The notes beneath the pieces were generated by a model, which was given only the letters and a program-made list of their open reading frames with translations, did no database searches and was not told the DNA's origin. Position numbers and translations under genes: made by a program. A stretch of DNA of 64,000 bases, from NCBI RefSeq assembly GCF_037975245.1, contig NC_092581.1, positions 8,213,501 through 8,277,500 on the forward strand. Direction: 5' to 3'. Below are positions 25,947-35,960 of this stretch, piece after piece. The stretch's first letter is position 1, and each line of letters starts with the position of its first letter. The stretch comes from Apostichopus japonicus (Eukaryota > Echinodermata > Holothuroidea > Aspidochirotida > Stichopodidae).

Positions 25947-26510
25947 GGACAGAATGTCCGGGTCGAGGAGAGTGGTACTCGGCGTGGTACGCACAGAGAT
26001 GGGCTCCGGGAGCCCGGGTCCGGCGAGACCCCAGAGGGAGTGAAGAACCGAGGTTCCACTCCGGATCCGAGACCGGCCTCGAAGCCGGGAACCGGAGCTA
26101 CATCGACTGCTGGGTCCCGAGAGATGGGCTTCGGAGGGCCCGGGTCCGACGAGACTCCATAGGGAGCCCGAAACCAAAGTCCCACTACGGACCCAGAGCC
26201 GGTCCCGGAGCCGGAAACCGATGAGATCGACGACTGCTGGGCCCCCAGAACGGGGAAGCAGGGGCAGAAACCCGGTCCGCAGACCTCCTATAGCTGGAGC
26301 CGCGGCCGATCCCGAGGCCGGGGGCCGACGAGAGTAACAACTGCTGGGCCCCCAGAGCGCCCAATCCGAAAAGAGAGCCGGCCCGAGCGAAGTGGCCACG
26401 GCGAAGGGAGATATACTTATCCCCAGCCTCAGAGAGGGAAGGACAAATACGGGCACCGAACACCCGGCCGCGACACCACGATCAATCCCAGACCAAAGAA
26501 TGCAACCTGA
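25878..26510 (+). pseudogene. Gag-like frame of the DIRS element, interrupted
   Basis: The frame runs from ATG at 25878 to TGA at 26508-26510 with one in-frame TAG at 26160-26162. The product would be very rich in Arg, Gly, Pro, Ser and Thr with no cysteine-histidine knuckle and no recognisable domain. It contains about 120-bp degenerate internal repeats beginning near 25999 and 26123, each ending in a 'CTGCTGGG' block (about 26104, 26236, 26339). GC content is far above the window average and CpG is frequent. By position and composition it probably represents the structural (Gag) gene, but this is inference; a non-coding GC-rich repeat is the alternative. Minus-strand frames over the same DNA are compositional shadows. 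Confidence 0.4.
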
Positions 26511-26535
26511 TTTGTCCCCCCGGTGAGGAACTTCT

Positions 26536-26769
26536 GGTTTGCAGAACGTCGGTCAACCTGTCCGGCCTAGACGACGAGGTCGACCCCTAGATTTCGGGGT
26601 TACAGAGGACGGTTACTCCCGCTTCACAGAGGAGGAAAAGCCTTCTACATCGGGGGGATCGTTGCCCCCCGAAACTAGCAGCTTGTGCTGCCACGACAGG
26701 TTCGAATCAATGGCGGAAAAACACCGCAACCGCTACACCTTTAATCGCTACACATCCCAAATGTGTTAA
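26536..26769 (+). pseudogene. Second gag-like fragment, different frame
   Basis: An open frame in another phase reads as a hydrophilic protein: an Arg-rich stretch (RPRRRGRP), an acidic and Ser-rich stretch (FTEEEKPSTSGGS), then a short Cys-containing end. It ends in TAA at 26767-26769. It follows the first fragment within about 30 bases and shares its high GC, so it may be the continuation of the same gene after a frameshift. No known family recognised. Confidence 0.3.
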
Positions 26770-27850
26770 ACAAGTACAGTATCAGCAGAAACCAGGACAT
26801 GACATAGTTTTCCTGGGCATTCATGGGTCAGATCCTCCTCGCTAATTATACTCCTCTCTAATTATAATTCATCGCCATTTATCTAGGTTTAAAACCTCAC
26901 TTGTGTTCTAAAACACTTGTGGAACCCACTTTCAGAACATGTTAAAATGCGCAAGCCGAATATGTTAAAATGCGCAAGACTGAATGGTTTCAAACGGTTC
27001 TCGTGACGTACTCTCTCTGCTTTAATATCTTGGCAAACTGCCAAAAAGAGGACTATCTCAAGCCTTGGCAAACTGCCAGCAATGTGTATAACGCGGTACA
27101 TTTGTTAAGAGAGGAGGCGGGACCAGGCAGTCACCTGGCTTGCCACGTGTGAGCTCAACGTTTGCTGCAACGAGCTGTCGACTATGTGAGCGATCCTATG
27201 GAATAAGCCTCTCAATTTCTCTGGTGAATTACCAAGACACACGCGTTAGTAAGTTGAATAAGGGGTAGGATAGAACCCCATCAAAGCTACAAGGGCTATC
27301 ACGCTCCGAACATACGGGATACGCCCCATGAATAATGTTCGATGTTCCAAAACTTTAAGCAGAGTTGCACTTCGTAGCACCTGATAGGCTGGCCGTGACC
27401 ATGCGCTAGCTGGTTTCAATAGGAAGTTGGAAACTTTCACTGTACTACGATAGTGATACAATTCTCATCTCGACATGAAGAGACTTGAGAAGTAACAGGT
27501 ACGTTAGCATAACATTTAATACGTTTTATAACATCAAATGTGGTGTTGTTGAAACGTCGACATAACGTTCTATGAGATTTTAATGTTATGTTAATGTCAT
27601 ATTCATGTCCTTACGAAATTTGTGTGGATTCACTAGCCTGAAAACGTTTCGGCGACATTTTTTTTACACCGCAAATAACGTTATCATAACAAAAGACGAA
27701 GCGTTTAATAACGCGTTTGTGTGCGATGAGTAACTCCCCGGGCTCGGTTAAAGCAGCCAGGGATTTATGAGGTGGAATTCCTACAAACCCACCCTCTCAC
27801 CGACTTCACGGTCCCTGTTGGGAGTTTGTTTCTGATGAGTAGATCTATAG
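26770..27850. other. Unrecognised DNA inside the DIRS element
   Basis: GC drops back to near the window average at 26770. Short repeated motifs occur ('atgttaaaatgcgcaag' at about 26939 and 26961; 'cttggcaaactgcca' at 27030 and 27063). The reverse transcriptase expected between gag and recombinase is missing and no frame here shows RT or RNase H motifs. It may be captured host DNA or a nested unknown element. Confidence 0.5.
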
Positions 27851-27852
27851 CC

Positions 27853-28090
27853 CAGTTACTGTAGCTCAGTGGTTAAGGCCGGTGCCTTTCAATCATAAGG
27901 TCCCGAGTTGGAGTCACTCCAAGATTAATGTATGTCGTCCAGTCACAGAGTTGTTGACAATTCATTATCATGGACATTAAATACGAATGTAAGAGACTGA
28001 ATTGGGTCAACTTGCGGCCTTGATAGGTCAATGAGGTTTCTTCACAAGTTCCTGCTTGCAGGATGATCTAAAATACATATGTATACATTA
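27853..28090 (+). mobile_element. tRNA-derived SINE (family 2)
   Basis: Box A-like TAGCTCAGTGGTTAAGGC at about 27863 and box B-like GGTCCCGAGTTGGAGTC at about 27899 have tRNA-like spacing. A non-tRNA body follows, ending in an AT-rich 'atacatatgtatacat' tail. The anticodon arm does not fold cleanly and no CCA-adjacent acceptor pairing is visible, so it is a SINE rather than a tRNA gene. Confidence 0.6.
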
Positions 28091-28190
28091 ATACATATAT
28101 AGTTTTAGGAGTCACATACAGTATAACAGTTGTAGCATTGACCAAGATTCTGATGAAGCAAACTACCCATTCAGTACCCATCTTTCGAGA

Positions 28191-28433
28191 ACACTGTGGT
28201 CAAATGGTGAAGGCAGTGGACTGGTGACCTAAGACTTGCAGTTTTGAGTCCTGGCCAGATCATCCCGTTGTGTCTTTGGGCAAGGCATTTTATCTCCATT
28301 GCGTCTTTCCATTCAGGTGTATAAAGGGGGACCTGTAAGATAAACTGTCAGTCGGGGGCTTTTTGGCTACCGCAATGAGGAGGGATCTGTCTCTATGTTT
28401 TGACAGGTTATCGCTGATCAGGGTTATTTTGTT
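28191..28433 (+). mobile_element. tRNA-derived SINE (family 1), 3' truncated
   Basis: Same family as 17778-18120, now on the plus strand: head 'GTGGTCAAATGGTGAAGGC', box B-like GTTTTGAGTCCTGGCC, body with TTGGGCAAGGCATTTTATC, GGGGACCTGTAAGATAAACTGTCAG and TGACAGGTTATCG. It stops after 'agggttattttgtta', before the 3' tail of the other copy, and abuts recombinase coding sequence at about 28437. The truncated end marks a junction where DIRS sequence upstream of the recombinase was lost. Confidence 0.75.
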
Positions 28434-28442
28434 AGGCGGGGA

Positions 28443-29423
28443 ATGGTGCCAGAACAGACAGGTACTGCCAGCCGAGACCTCTCTGGCACAAGTGGTAGAC
28501 TTCCTCACTCCCTCTTCGAGGAGGGAAAGCAAGCGTCAACCATCAAGAACTACAGGTTGGCAATTACCGCTATCCACCGCGGCTTTCCAGATGGGTCCAC
28601 CCCGGGCAACAACGGGGACATCACCCAGCCCATCAGGGGGATGGCGAACAGGCGTCCTCGGACCAGATGGCTCGCCCCCTCGTGGAGTCCATCAGCAGCA
28701 CTGCAGGTACTCACTAAATCACCATACGAACTACTGGCTTCAGCCTCGCTGGCAGCCCTTAGTAAGAAAACCCTTTTCCTGATCACCCTCGCGTCAGCAA
28801 GAAGAAGGAGCTGTCTCCACGCGCTGCCTACAAAGCAGAACCATATTAGGTTTGAGAACCACGGGAGAATGGTCCCCGATCCGTCCTTCATACCCAAGAA
28901 CCAGGTCCTTTCCTTCCTGCCGGGGGACATCTTTATCCCTGAAATAAAGACGCCTTCCTCAGTCGCAGAGGACAAACTGTGGGGCCCAGTCAGGGCTCTC
29001 AAATGGTACTTAAACAAGACTCAACCCCTGAGAGGAACAACCATGTCCTTGTTCATACTACCCAGAGCACCTTTTTCAACGGTGTCTAAGGACACCCTCT
29101 CTCGGTGGCTGATGGAGATTATTCGCCCCTTCGCAGTTGGCACAACTTTAACGAGAGCCCATGACATTAGAGGAAAAGCGGCCTCGACAGCTCTTTTTGC
29201 AGGAGTCCCAATAGAGGTCATCCTTAAGGCAGCAGCTTGGCGGACACCAACGACGTTCGTCGCCTGTTACCTTTCAGACTCATTACAGGCTGAGGAGGCA
29301 TTTTGTAGCGTGGTGATGCGAGATCCGGCGGGTACTAGGTCCCACCCCTCGGGCCTCCCACCATCGGGCAGTGCCACTCGGTGCATAGGTTGGGGGGAGA
29401 CAGGTAAGCGAGGAACGAAGTAA
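28443..29423 (+). CDS. DIRS tyrosine recombinase (5'-truncated, frameshifted)
   Basis: In DIRS elements this enzyme inserts the circular DNA copy by strand exchange, without the duplication an integrase makes. The open frame is 326 codons. Residues 23-50 (SLFEEGKQASTIKNYR...) form the core-binding region. The catalytic residues are visible: Arg121 in 'SARRRS', His240 and Arg243 in HDIR, Trp266 in AAAW at the second His/Trp site, and Tyr276 in 'ACYL' as nucleophile. The Glu that usually follows the first Arg (RxSE) is Cys124. The N-terminal part 'CQNRQVLPAETSLAQVVDFL' is in another frame, so a one-base loss occurred near 28509-28512, and upstream the gene is replaced by a SINE. The annotated Met is therefore not the ancestral start. 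The stop codon lies in the internal complementary region. The catalytic domain is otherwise open, but a functional product is doubtful. Confidence 0.85.
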   Translation: MVPEQTGTASRDLSGTSGRLPHSLFEEGKQASTIKNYRLAITAIHRGFPDGSTPGNNGDITQPIRGMANRRPRTRWLAPSWSPSAALQVLTKSPYELLASASLAALSKKTLFLITLASARRRSCLHALPTKQNHIRFENHGRMVPDPSFIPKNQVLSFLPGDIFIPEIKTPSSVAEDKLWGPVRALKWYLNKTQPLRGTTMSLFILPRAPFSTVSKDTLSRWLMEIIRPFAVGTTLTRAHDIRGKAASTALFAGVPIEVILKAAAWRTPTTFVACYLSDSLQAEEAFCSVVMRDPAGTRSHPSGLPPSGSATRCIGWGETGKRGTK

Positions 29424-29478
29424 ATACTCCAAAACTTACTGGTTTGGATATTTACGAGTGACGAGCTTACCTGTCTCC
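29380..29478 (-). repeat. DIRS internal complementary region
   Basis: Two abutting parts: 29380-29424 is the exact reverse complement of the left end 23547-23591 (45 bases), and 29425-29478 is the exact reverse complement of the right end 30197-30250 (54 bases). The order equals that of a circle in which right end meets left end. In DIRS replication this region is thought to template completion of the ends and circularisation. Confidence 0.93.
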
Positions 29479-30090
29479 ATTCCCGCCTCCCTCCCCCGAG
29501 GGGGGTGGAACACAGCCGGACGGAGGAGCGGTCGCATTGACTTAACAAAACACCTTCTAGCACAGGCCAAGAGACCTGAGGAAAGGAGGTTCCACTACCG
29601 TACGAGCCCCCGTACCATCATCTATTGTTACCAGCGAGTTTGTTGCAAAGATAGTTTTATCTTGACCGGTAGTAACCGGTAGTAACTTGTAGTAATCGGT
29701 AGTAACTTGTAGTATCTCGTAGTAACTTAGGGCCACTATGAGTGACTTAGGGAAGAGTGTCTTAAAGTGTTTTATATATATATGGAGAAGCGTTATATAT
29801 ATATTTCCTTTATAATGTTGATACTCCTTTCCTTTGTCCGGTGTTCAGGGCCTTGGGCCTAACTTGTAGAGTACCTTCGGCTACCTTTTTTAGAGCTAAA
29901 GGGTACAGGCGTGGATGGGGTCGTAGAGGGTAGTCCCCCTCCCCACAGGAAGGGGAGTACTACCCCTCCCGTTGGAAGCGTCAGAAATTCGATGTTAGGC
30001 TAGGAGTCGAGGGGTAGCCCTCCCATTTGTCGGGAAGGACTACTACTCGACTCCAAGGCAGAGACCACTTTGGAGGGGCTTTGGTCTCAT
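29479..30090 (+). other. DIRS 3' region between complementary region and right repeat
   Basis: Non-coding. Holds short direct repeats of 'ggtagtaac/cttgtagtaa' (29668-29731), a TATATATA-rich stretch (29770-29808) and two GC-rich inverted motifs around 29925-29970 and 30005-30055 that could form hairpins. No frame looks like a protein. Confidence 0.6.
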
Positions 30091-30250
30091 GAGAAGGAAG
30101 GTTGGTGACCCGTGAAGCCGGGTCACAGAGGGTGCACAGTGTTAAAAGGTTACCAGGACATTCTAGGCGCGGTAGAATGAGGTGCATAGGTTGGGGGGAG
30201 ACAGGTAAGCTCGTCACTCGTAAATATCCAAACCAGTAAGTTTTGGAGTA
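30091..30250 (-). repeat. DIRS right inverted terminal repeat
   Basis: 30091-30210 is the exact inverse of 23562-23681. The outer 40 bases, from TCGTCACTCG to TTTTGGAGTA, are specific to the right end and reappear reversed within 29425-29464. Confidence 0.93.
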
Positions 30251-31195
30251 TATAAAGGATGTAGCATGTCAGGTGTTGTTGGTTAAGTAATACAAATATA
30301 CTACAAATATGTATACTAAAAATACTATACATACTACAAATATAAAGGATGTAGCATGTCAGGTGTTGTTGGTTAAGTAATACAAATATACTACAAATAT
30401 GTATACTAAAAATACTATACATACTACAAATATAAAGGATGTAGCATGTCAGGTGTTGTTGGTTAAGTAATACAAATATACTACAAATATGTATACTAAA
30501 AATACTATACATACTACAAATATAAAGGATGTAGCATGTCAGGTGTTGTGGGTTAAGTATTACAAATATACTACAAATATGTATACTAAAAATACTATAC
30601 ATACTACAAATATAAAGGATGTAGCATGTCAGGTGTTGTTGGTTAAGTAATACAAATATACTACAAATATGTATACTAAAAATACTATACATACTACAAA
30701 TATAAAGGATGTAGCATGTCAGGTGTTGTTGGTTAAGTAATACAAATATACTACAAATATGTATACTAAAAATACTATACATACTACAAATATAAAGGAT
30801 ATAGCATGTCAGGTGTCGTGGATTAAGTAGGCCTAATACAAATATACATACTACATAAGTCCTGCATATGTAAAGGATATAGCATGTCAGGTGTCGTGGA
30901 TTAAGTAGGCCTAATACAAATATACATACTACATAAGTCCTGCATATGTAAAGGATATAGCATGTCAGGTGTCGTGGATTAAGTAATACAAATATATATA
31001 CTACATACTACACATACTGTATAAAGGATATAGCATGTCAGGTTTTGTGGATTAAGTAATACAATATACTGTATACTACTTACTACAAATGTAAAGGATG
31101 TTGCATGTCAGGTGTTGTAGGTTAAGTAATAAAAAAATACACATAAACATACTACAAATGTAAAGGATGTAGCATGTCAGGTGTGTGGGTAAAGT
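30251..31195. repeat. 90-bp satellite, right part
   Basis: Continues the array interrupted at 23546, in the same phase. The first six units (to about 30790) are almost identical and mostly carry the GTTGTTGG variant also seen in the last left-hand unit. From 30790 the units shorten and change (with 'gtcgtggattaagtaggcc'), then degenerate by 31195. Confidence 0.93.
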
Positions 31196-33510
31196 GCAAA
31201 TGAGGTAGGTGTTCTTTTTCTCATGTCAATGGCAGATTTTTAATCTTTAGGTGTCAGCATTAATGTTTCGTGAAGGTCAATAGCAGGAGAATACCTTTTA
31301 TCCTTATAAAATCCATAATTTAGCAAGATATGATTTCCTGTCATTATTTTAATTACTACAATGCTTTCTACACGTGTCATACTTAATGTGATTTTGATAT
31401 GAGAAAAAACTAAGATCAATTACCAACAGTCAATTACATTCTACATAAGGCAGCTTAAAAGGGCCTTCAAGACTACAATATCTTTCTCCCAATATGTTGA
31501 TATGCTTCAGAAAATCATTCATATAGCAAGATATATCTTGTCTAAAAACATAAAAATTATGAATTATTTATTTGTGGGGTATTGTGTCATTTCTAAGCAA
31601 TGGTGAATTTGACAAATAAGTGATTCCATCTCATCATTTAATACACTTTCATATCGTGATGGCACTTTTCAGCTGCCATATCTATCTGTGGCAAGATTAG
31701 CTCCAATAGTTGAATTATTTAGAACCTCAGCAGTCATGCATCTCAAATTCTCTCCATAAAAATGTTATTTGCAATGAATTTGTTAATGGTGAAAGTTTCT
31801 GCAGGTTGTAAAAAAAACCCCTGTATTTGGGTTGCAACTATAACAGCAATGCAAATTATTAAATTTGTGTGTGTATTAGTTGCTTGAAGTGAAAACATCC
31901 AAACAATATTAGATACATTAAGAAATAAAGGACCTACTAAGTATACAGTGTGAATAAACACCTATTGGATCTTCAGAGCATGCATTTTAAATGGTTCCAT
32001 GAAATTGGAATGGTATAATCAGTATTATTTACAGTGTATTTGTGTTCTTAAAGGTTGTTATAAAGTGAAGTAACACAAGATACTATAATTTATACTAAAA
32101 TTGAAACCTGAGGTCGTTGTTCAAGTTTTTGTCCAACCATAGAAAGGATGTATACGTGTGTTTTCTAATCTGTCAGTTAGTTACAGTAGGTAAGATTTTA
32201 AAACTGAAAGTACTTGAGTAGTGACATACTTCTATGAAGCTACCTACTTAAAATTATGAGATTGATCTGAACAACTCCTGATGGAAAAATAAATGTAGTT
32301 TACCAAACGACCTCTATTTTGAGGGATACTGTAGTTTCAGTCATCATGCAGTAAAAGCAAGATTTTCATTTTGAACATAATAATTGCAAACTAATGGTAA
32401 ACCTTCTCATCTGTAGTTCTTCAATTCCTCAAATATTATTCTCAGGGAATGAATCTGTTGGCTATGCTTATGCCTACACATGTAATGCAGTAATCCAATG
32501 CCTTGAGACACTTCTTTACCTTCAGTAGCAGCAAGTCTGCAAAACCTTGAACTAATCCAGTTTATTATGGCAGTATATTAAAACCAGCTAGCAGTTCAGA
32601 ATAGTAATGGTGTGACTTCAACTGGGACTTCTTTTTGCTTGGAATTTCTGCTATCCAAAGTTGGGAGCTTGTGCTGATGGGACCCCTCTTGAGGGCCATG
32701 TCTTTACATATTGTTACATGCTATGTTAAAGTGACAGGTTTTATTTCACTGGTTGATGGAGATTGTTCTGACGACAATGGTGTGATCGAGTCCATGTTTA
32801 GCATGAGGACTGTGGGTAATAAATTCCTTGAAACATTGTTTCCTAATTTGCTCTAAGGTTTACATTACTGGATCACACCCGACCACCAATGTTTAACATC
32901 ATAATATGTTCATTTGATTTTAAAGTTTAGCTCACAAGTACATTATACAGCAATTCTGGTCCGTAGCGCAGCCTTAGCTTGCAATCATCAGACATGAAGT
33001 TCAGAAGTTAAGAAACCTCTGGGTTAAAAATGGTTACTTTTATCAAGTGATTAGGCTAATAATCAAGTGATTGTTCTATTTTGAGACTGTACAATAGTAA
33101 GCATGATGGATGAGTTGTTGAGTAACTGTTTCGTACAGGTCGTACAGGTATGTCAACTGAATAAGTTAGCCCAAAAAACTACTTTTTCCAACTCCTGCAA
33201 ATGTCTTGAAACAGCTGTTTTGGCCATAAATTCATGTTCAGTGATCTGGAAAATCCTTTACCAACAGCAGACAAAAACACACATTTTCTACAGAGAGCGT
33301 TTGTAAAAAGTACATGTAAAAGTGGAGTGCTTTTCTTCTTCACAATGGGCTTCCTTTGTGTTCAGGGACAGGTTAGATGAAAAGAATCTAAAAGTCCCTT
33401 TGATATTACATAGCAGTGGTTAAGTTTACTCTTTTGAACTTAAATTCTAGATCAATAGTTGATGCACGCAATTCTATTTTGAAAGTCAGATCCAATGTCT
33501 GTGTACCAAT
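31196..33510. other. Non-coding DNA, nothing recognised
   Basis: AT-rich, with small unsupported frames at 31743-31961 (minus), 32635-32856 and 33103-33306. No PAS-domain exon of AHR was recognised here. Confidence 0.5.
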
Positions 33511-33743
33511 TTTAGAGGGGAGTAGAGGGAAGTTTAGAGTGGAGTAGAGGGAAGTTTAGAGTGGAGTAGAGGGAAGTATAGAGAGGGGAGTAGAGGGAAG
33601 TTTAGAGTGGAGTAGAGGGAAGTTTAGAGTGGAGTAGAGGGAAGTTTAGAGTGGAGTAGAGGGAAGTTTAGAGTGGAGTAGAGGGAAGTTTAGAGAGGGG
33701 AGTAGAGTGAAGTATAGAGAGGGGAGTAGAGTGAAGTTTAGAG
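33511..33743. repeat. 22-bp purine-rich minisatellite
   Basis: About ten units of GTGGAGTAGAGGGAAGTTTAGA, with longer variants carrying 'gagagggga' and a GTGAAG variant at the right end. The plus strand is nearly all purine plus T. Confidence 0.92.
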
Positions 33744-33946
33744 GAAAGATTGTTGCATCACAGATGATGTAGTTAATCCTTAGTTCACTATTGTTGTTTC
33801 TGTACATCCAGACTGCTTTCAAGTTCAGGGTTTAGCCTTCCATGTAGAAAGGAAATTAAAAAAAATGTCTGTGGTATTTAAGGTTTCTTTTTCAAAGCTG
33901 TCATTTGCTCTCGATTGTTTTCATATCTACCCGGTCTACATAGTTA

Positions 33947-34165
33947 ATTTACTTCGTTCCTGGCTTACCTGTCTCACAACCTTAGCACCCTCATTCTACT
34001 GTGCCTAGAATGTCCTGGTAACCTTTATAACACTGTGCACCATCTACGACTGGCTCCTCCGGTCACTGCCCTTCCTTCTCATTCTACCATCCATCTAGAT
34101 TGTTATTTTCGAGCGGATTTTTTCCATCAGATTTCGTCCACTTTCAGTTTTCCTAGGTTTTCCAA
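33947..34165 (+). mobile_element. DIRS left terminus plus leader relic
   Basis: Begins TTTACTTCGTTCCTGGCTTACCTGTCTC and follows the left repeat of the element at 23547 through CCTAGAATGTCCTGGTAACC, AACACTGTGCACC and CCTTCCTTCTCATTCTACCA. It then continues into the family leader, 'TTTTCGAGCGGATTTTTTCC' and TTTCGTCCACTTT. Similarity stops near 34165, so this is a truncated copy of a close relative. Confidence 0.82.
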
Positions 34166-34629
34166 CCATTTCACTACTTCTAAAACTAGCAAATTACTTG
34201 AATCATTTAATACACTTTAGGCCTATATATTTAGTTGTGTTCTGGCCACTAATGAACTGTTTTAAATTTTCTAAGCTTTGAAAGCTCATGTCCAATTTCA
34301 TCAATATTGATGTGATATTTATGGATTAAATTGAAATATGTATGTTTCCAGGTGAATGGTACAGTATCTATCTTAACGATCACCTCTAAGCAGATTGCGA
34401 AATGCAATTTGAAAGCTGTATATGATGAAGACCTATTCATTGATGGTACATGTGAAATAGTAGTGAAGTACTGAAATAGCAAATGGATGACCTGACTGAT
34501 GCATCGCCAAATATAGAAACCTGTGAATATAATCCATTGACAAGGTTACCTAGTTTTCTGTGTACATGCATCCTTTTATGGTTTCGATGCTTTAACATAG
34601 ATCTATCAGAACCTATGCAGTCAAATTGG

Positions 34630-35960
34630 CGTATGTGTGTGTGTGTATGTGTGTGTGACGTCCTAGCTTGTAAACACGGTATCCCAAGAAGGAAATATGT
34701 GATTGATGTCATACTTGGGATATTTGTTGGCCTTGGTCAGTAGATGATCCCCTATTGTTTGTGATGGGACTTTCATACATATTAATGAGTGGGCAGGGCT
34801 TACTGTTCAGTTCATGAAACGTCAATATCTCCACAACTACATGACTGATTTTCTTCAAACTTGGCATGAAGATATCAATATACATACCAAACATGCTTCA
34901 GTCATTTAATTATTTAGTTTCGATGCCAAAGGCTCAGTAACCTTTGCAATCTTGCTGATGTGTGTGCGTGTACATGTCTAGGCCTCAATATCTCTGTAAC
35001 CGTATGTAAGTATGTTCCATATAGTTTATACTTTGTAAGGATGATGTAACTTCAAAGTATGTACTGTACATGTTCTTTCCAACAACAATGTTTGCCTCAT
35101 TAATAATCACAGTGGGTTGTGCTTGAAAGAAAATTGTCAAAAACAGCTTGTAAACACGATATCTCAACAACCACAGGATGAATCAATGTCATAATTGGTA
35201 GGTACATGCACTGTGAAGTAGCCTATGTCTGGTTCTCATGCTATGAGTATTAATAGATCGGCGGGGCTTAACGTAACATTTGGTTCATACTGGTACATAA
35301 TAAGGACATTTTCATGACATCACAACCTTTATGTCATTAATATTCATCAAAGTGCAAGAAATGGCTTTTAAGCATAAGACAAGAACCAAATGTTCCATGG
35401 TATTCATCCTTGGCATATTAGGTTTGTCACACCGCATTCATACAATCAACACATTGTGTTTTGTTGCATATCATGAATACTAATCAGTGAATATAACATT
35501 CGTAATCAGATATCTCTGAAATAGTATGTCTAATTAGCTTTATACATGAACTTGGATAAAACAATTTAAGTATATGCTTATCGAGAGATCATAAAGTGTG
35601 ACCTCATTAATATTCATTCATGTATCTTATTTTTATTACTATATCACTGAATAGACTTTGTCAACATCATAACTGATTCCTAGTACGTGCCTTTATATGT
35701 TGTTGCATAAGTCAATAGGTAATCCTCTATGCACAAGTTCATGTATATTAACATGTATGGCTTACTATACTAAGAATACATTTTGGCATTGATATGCTAA
35801 ATGTTTCGTGTTCTGGTCTAGAGATCCACAAAAGAGTTGTAAAATGTGTTTGTATGAAGTCATGCATAGCACCGCTCCAGCATAAAAATGAGGAGCGACC
35901 GATATGAAGGAAATAGCTTTTAATGTGCTTTGCTGGTATGACCAGCAATACAGCCACAGG
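34630..35960. repeat. Dispersed repeat, copy 1 (more than 1 kb)
   Basis: Collinear with 51190-52500 at clear similarity. Shared stretches include 'gtaacatttggttcatactgg', 'gacaagaaccaaatgttc', 'acattcgtaatcagat' and 'gtatgtctaattagctttat'. Inside, a looser unit recurs several times: a variant of 'caatatctccacaac' then 'gtcatacttggtagg' then 'atgaatattaatgagtgggcggggctta'. A GT-rich microsatellite lies at 34634-34658. No frame suggests a protein; family unknown. Confidence 0.75.

Larger units (their letters stand above)
23547..30250 (+). mobile_element. DIRS-like tyrosine-recombinase retrotransposon, rearranged
   Basis: 6704 bp, from TTTACTTCG to TTTTGGAGTA. It shows the hallmarks of DIRS elements: inverted terminal repeats whose outermost ends differ, an internal complementary region equal to the joined ends, a tyrosine recombinase gene at the 3' side and no target-site duplication. 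Joining the flanks (CAAA at 23543-23546 with TATAAAGG at 30251) restores the 90-bp satellite exactly; one T can belong to either side, as expected of recombination at a shared base. Order inside: left repeat, AT-rich leader, two diverged leader copies, GC-rich broken gag-like frames, about 1 kb of unknown DNA, two SINEs, recombinase, complementary region, right repeat. No reverse transcriptase/RNase H or methyltransferase frame is present, so it cannot be autonomous. Confidence 0.9.

Noticed and set aside
25811-26463. Minus-strand frames up to 183 codons in the GC-rich part of the DIRS element
   Set aside because: Compositional shadows opposite the gag-like frame; Gly/Pro/Ser-rich with no motif.
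26690-26712. tRNA T-loop-like GGTTCGAATC
   Set aside because: No box A or acceptor stem at the proper distance upstream.
27853-27930. Functional tRNA gene
   Set aside because: Box A and box B are present, but acceptor and anticodon arms do not pair and a long body follows; a SINE head fits better.
28550-29017. Minus-strand 155-codon frame
   Set aside because: Lies opposite the recognised recombinase; shadow frame.
30150-30782. Minus-strand frame of 210 codons
   Set aside because: Same 90-bp satellite read across the DIRS right end; not a gene.
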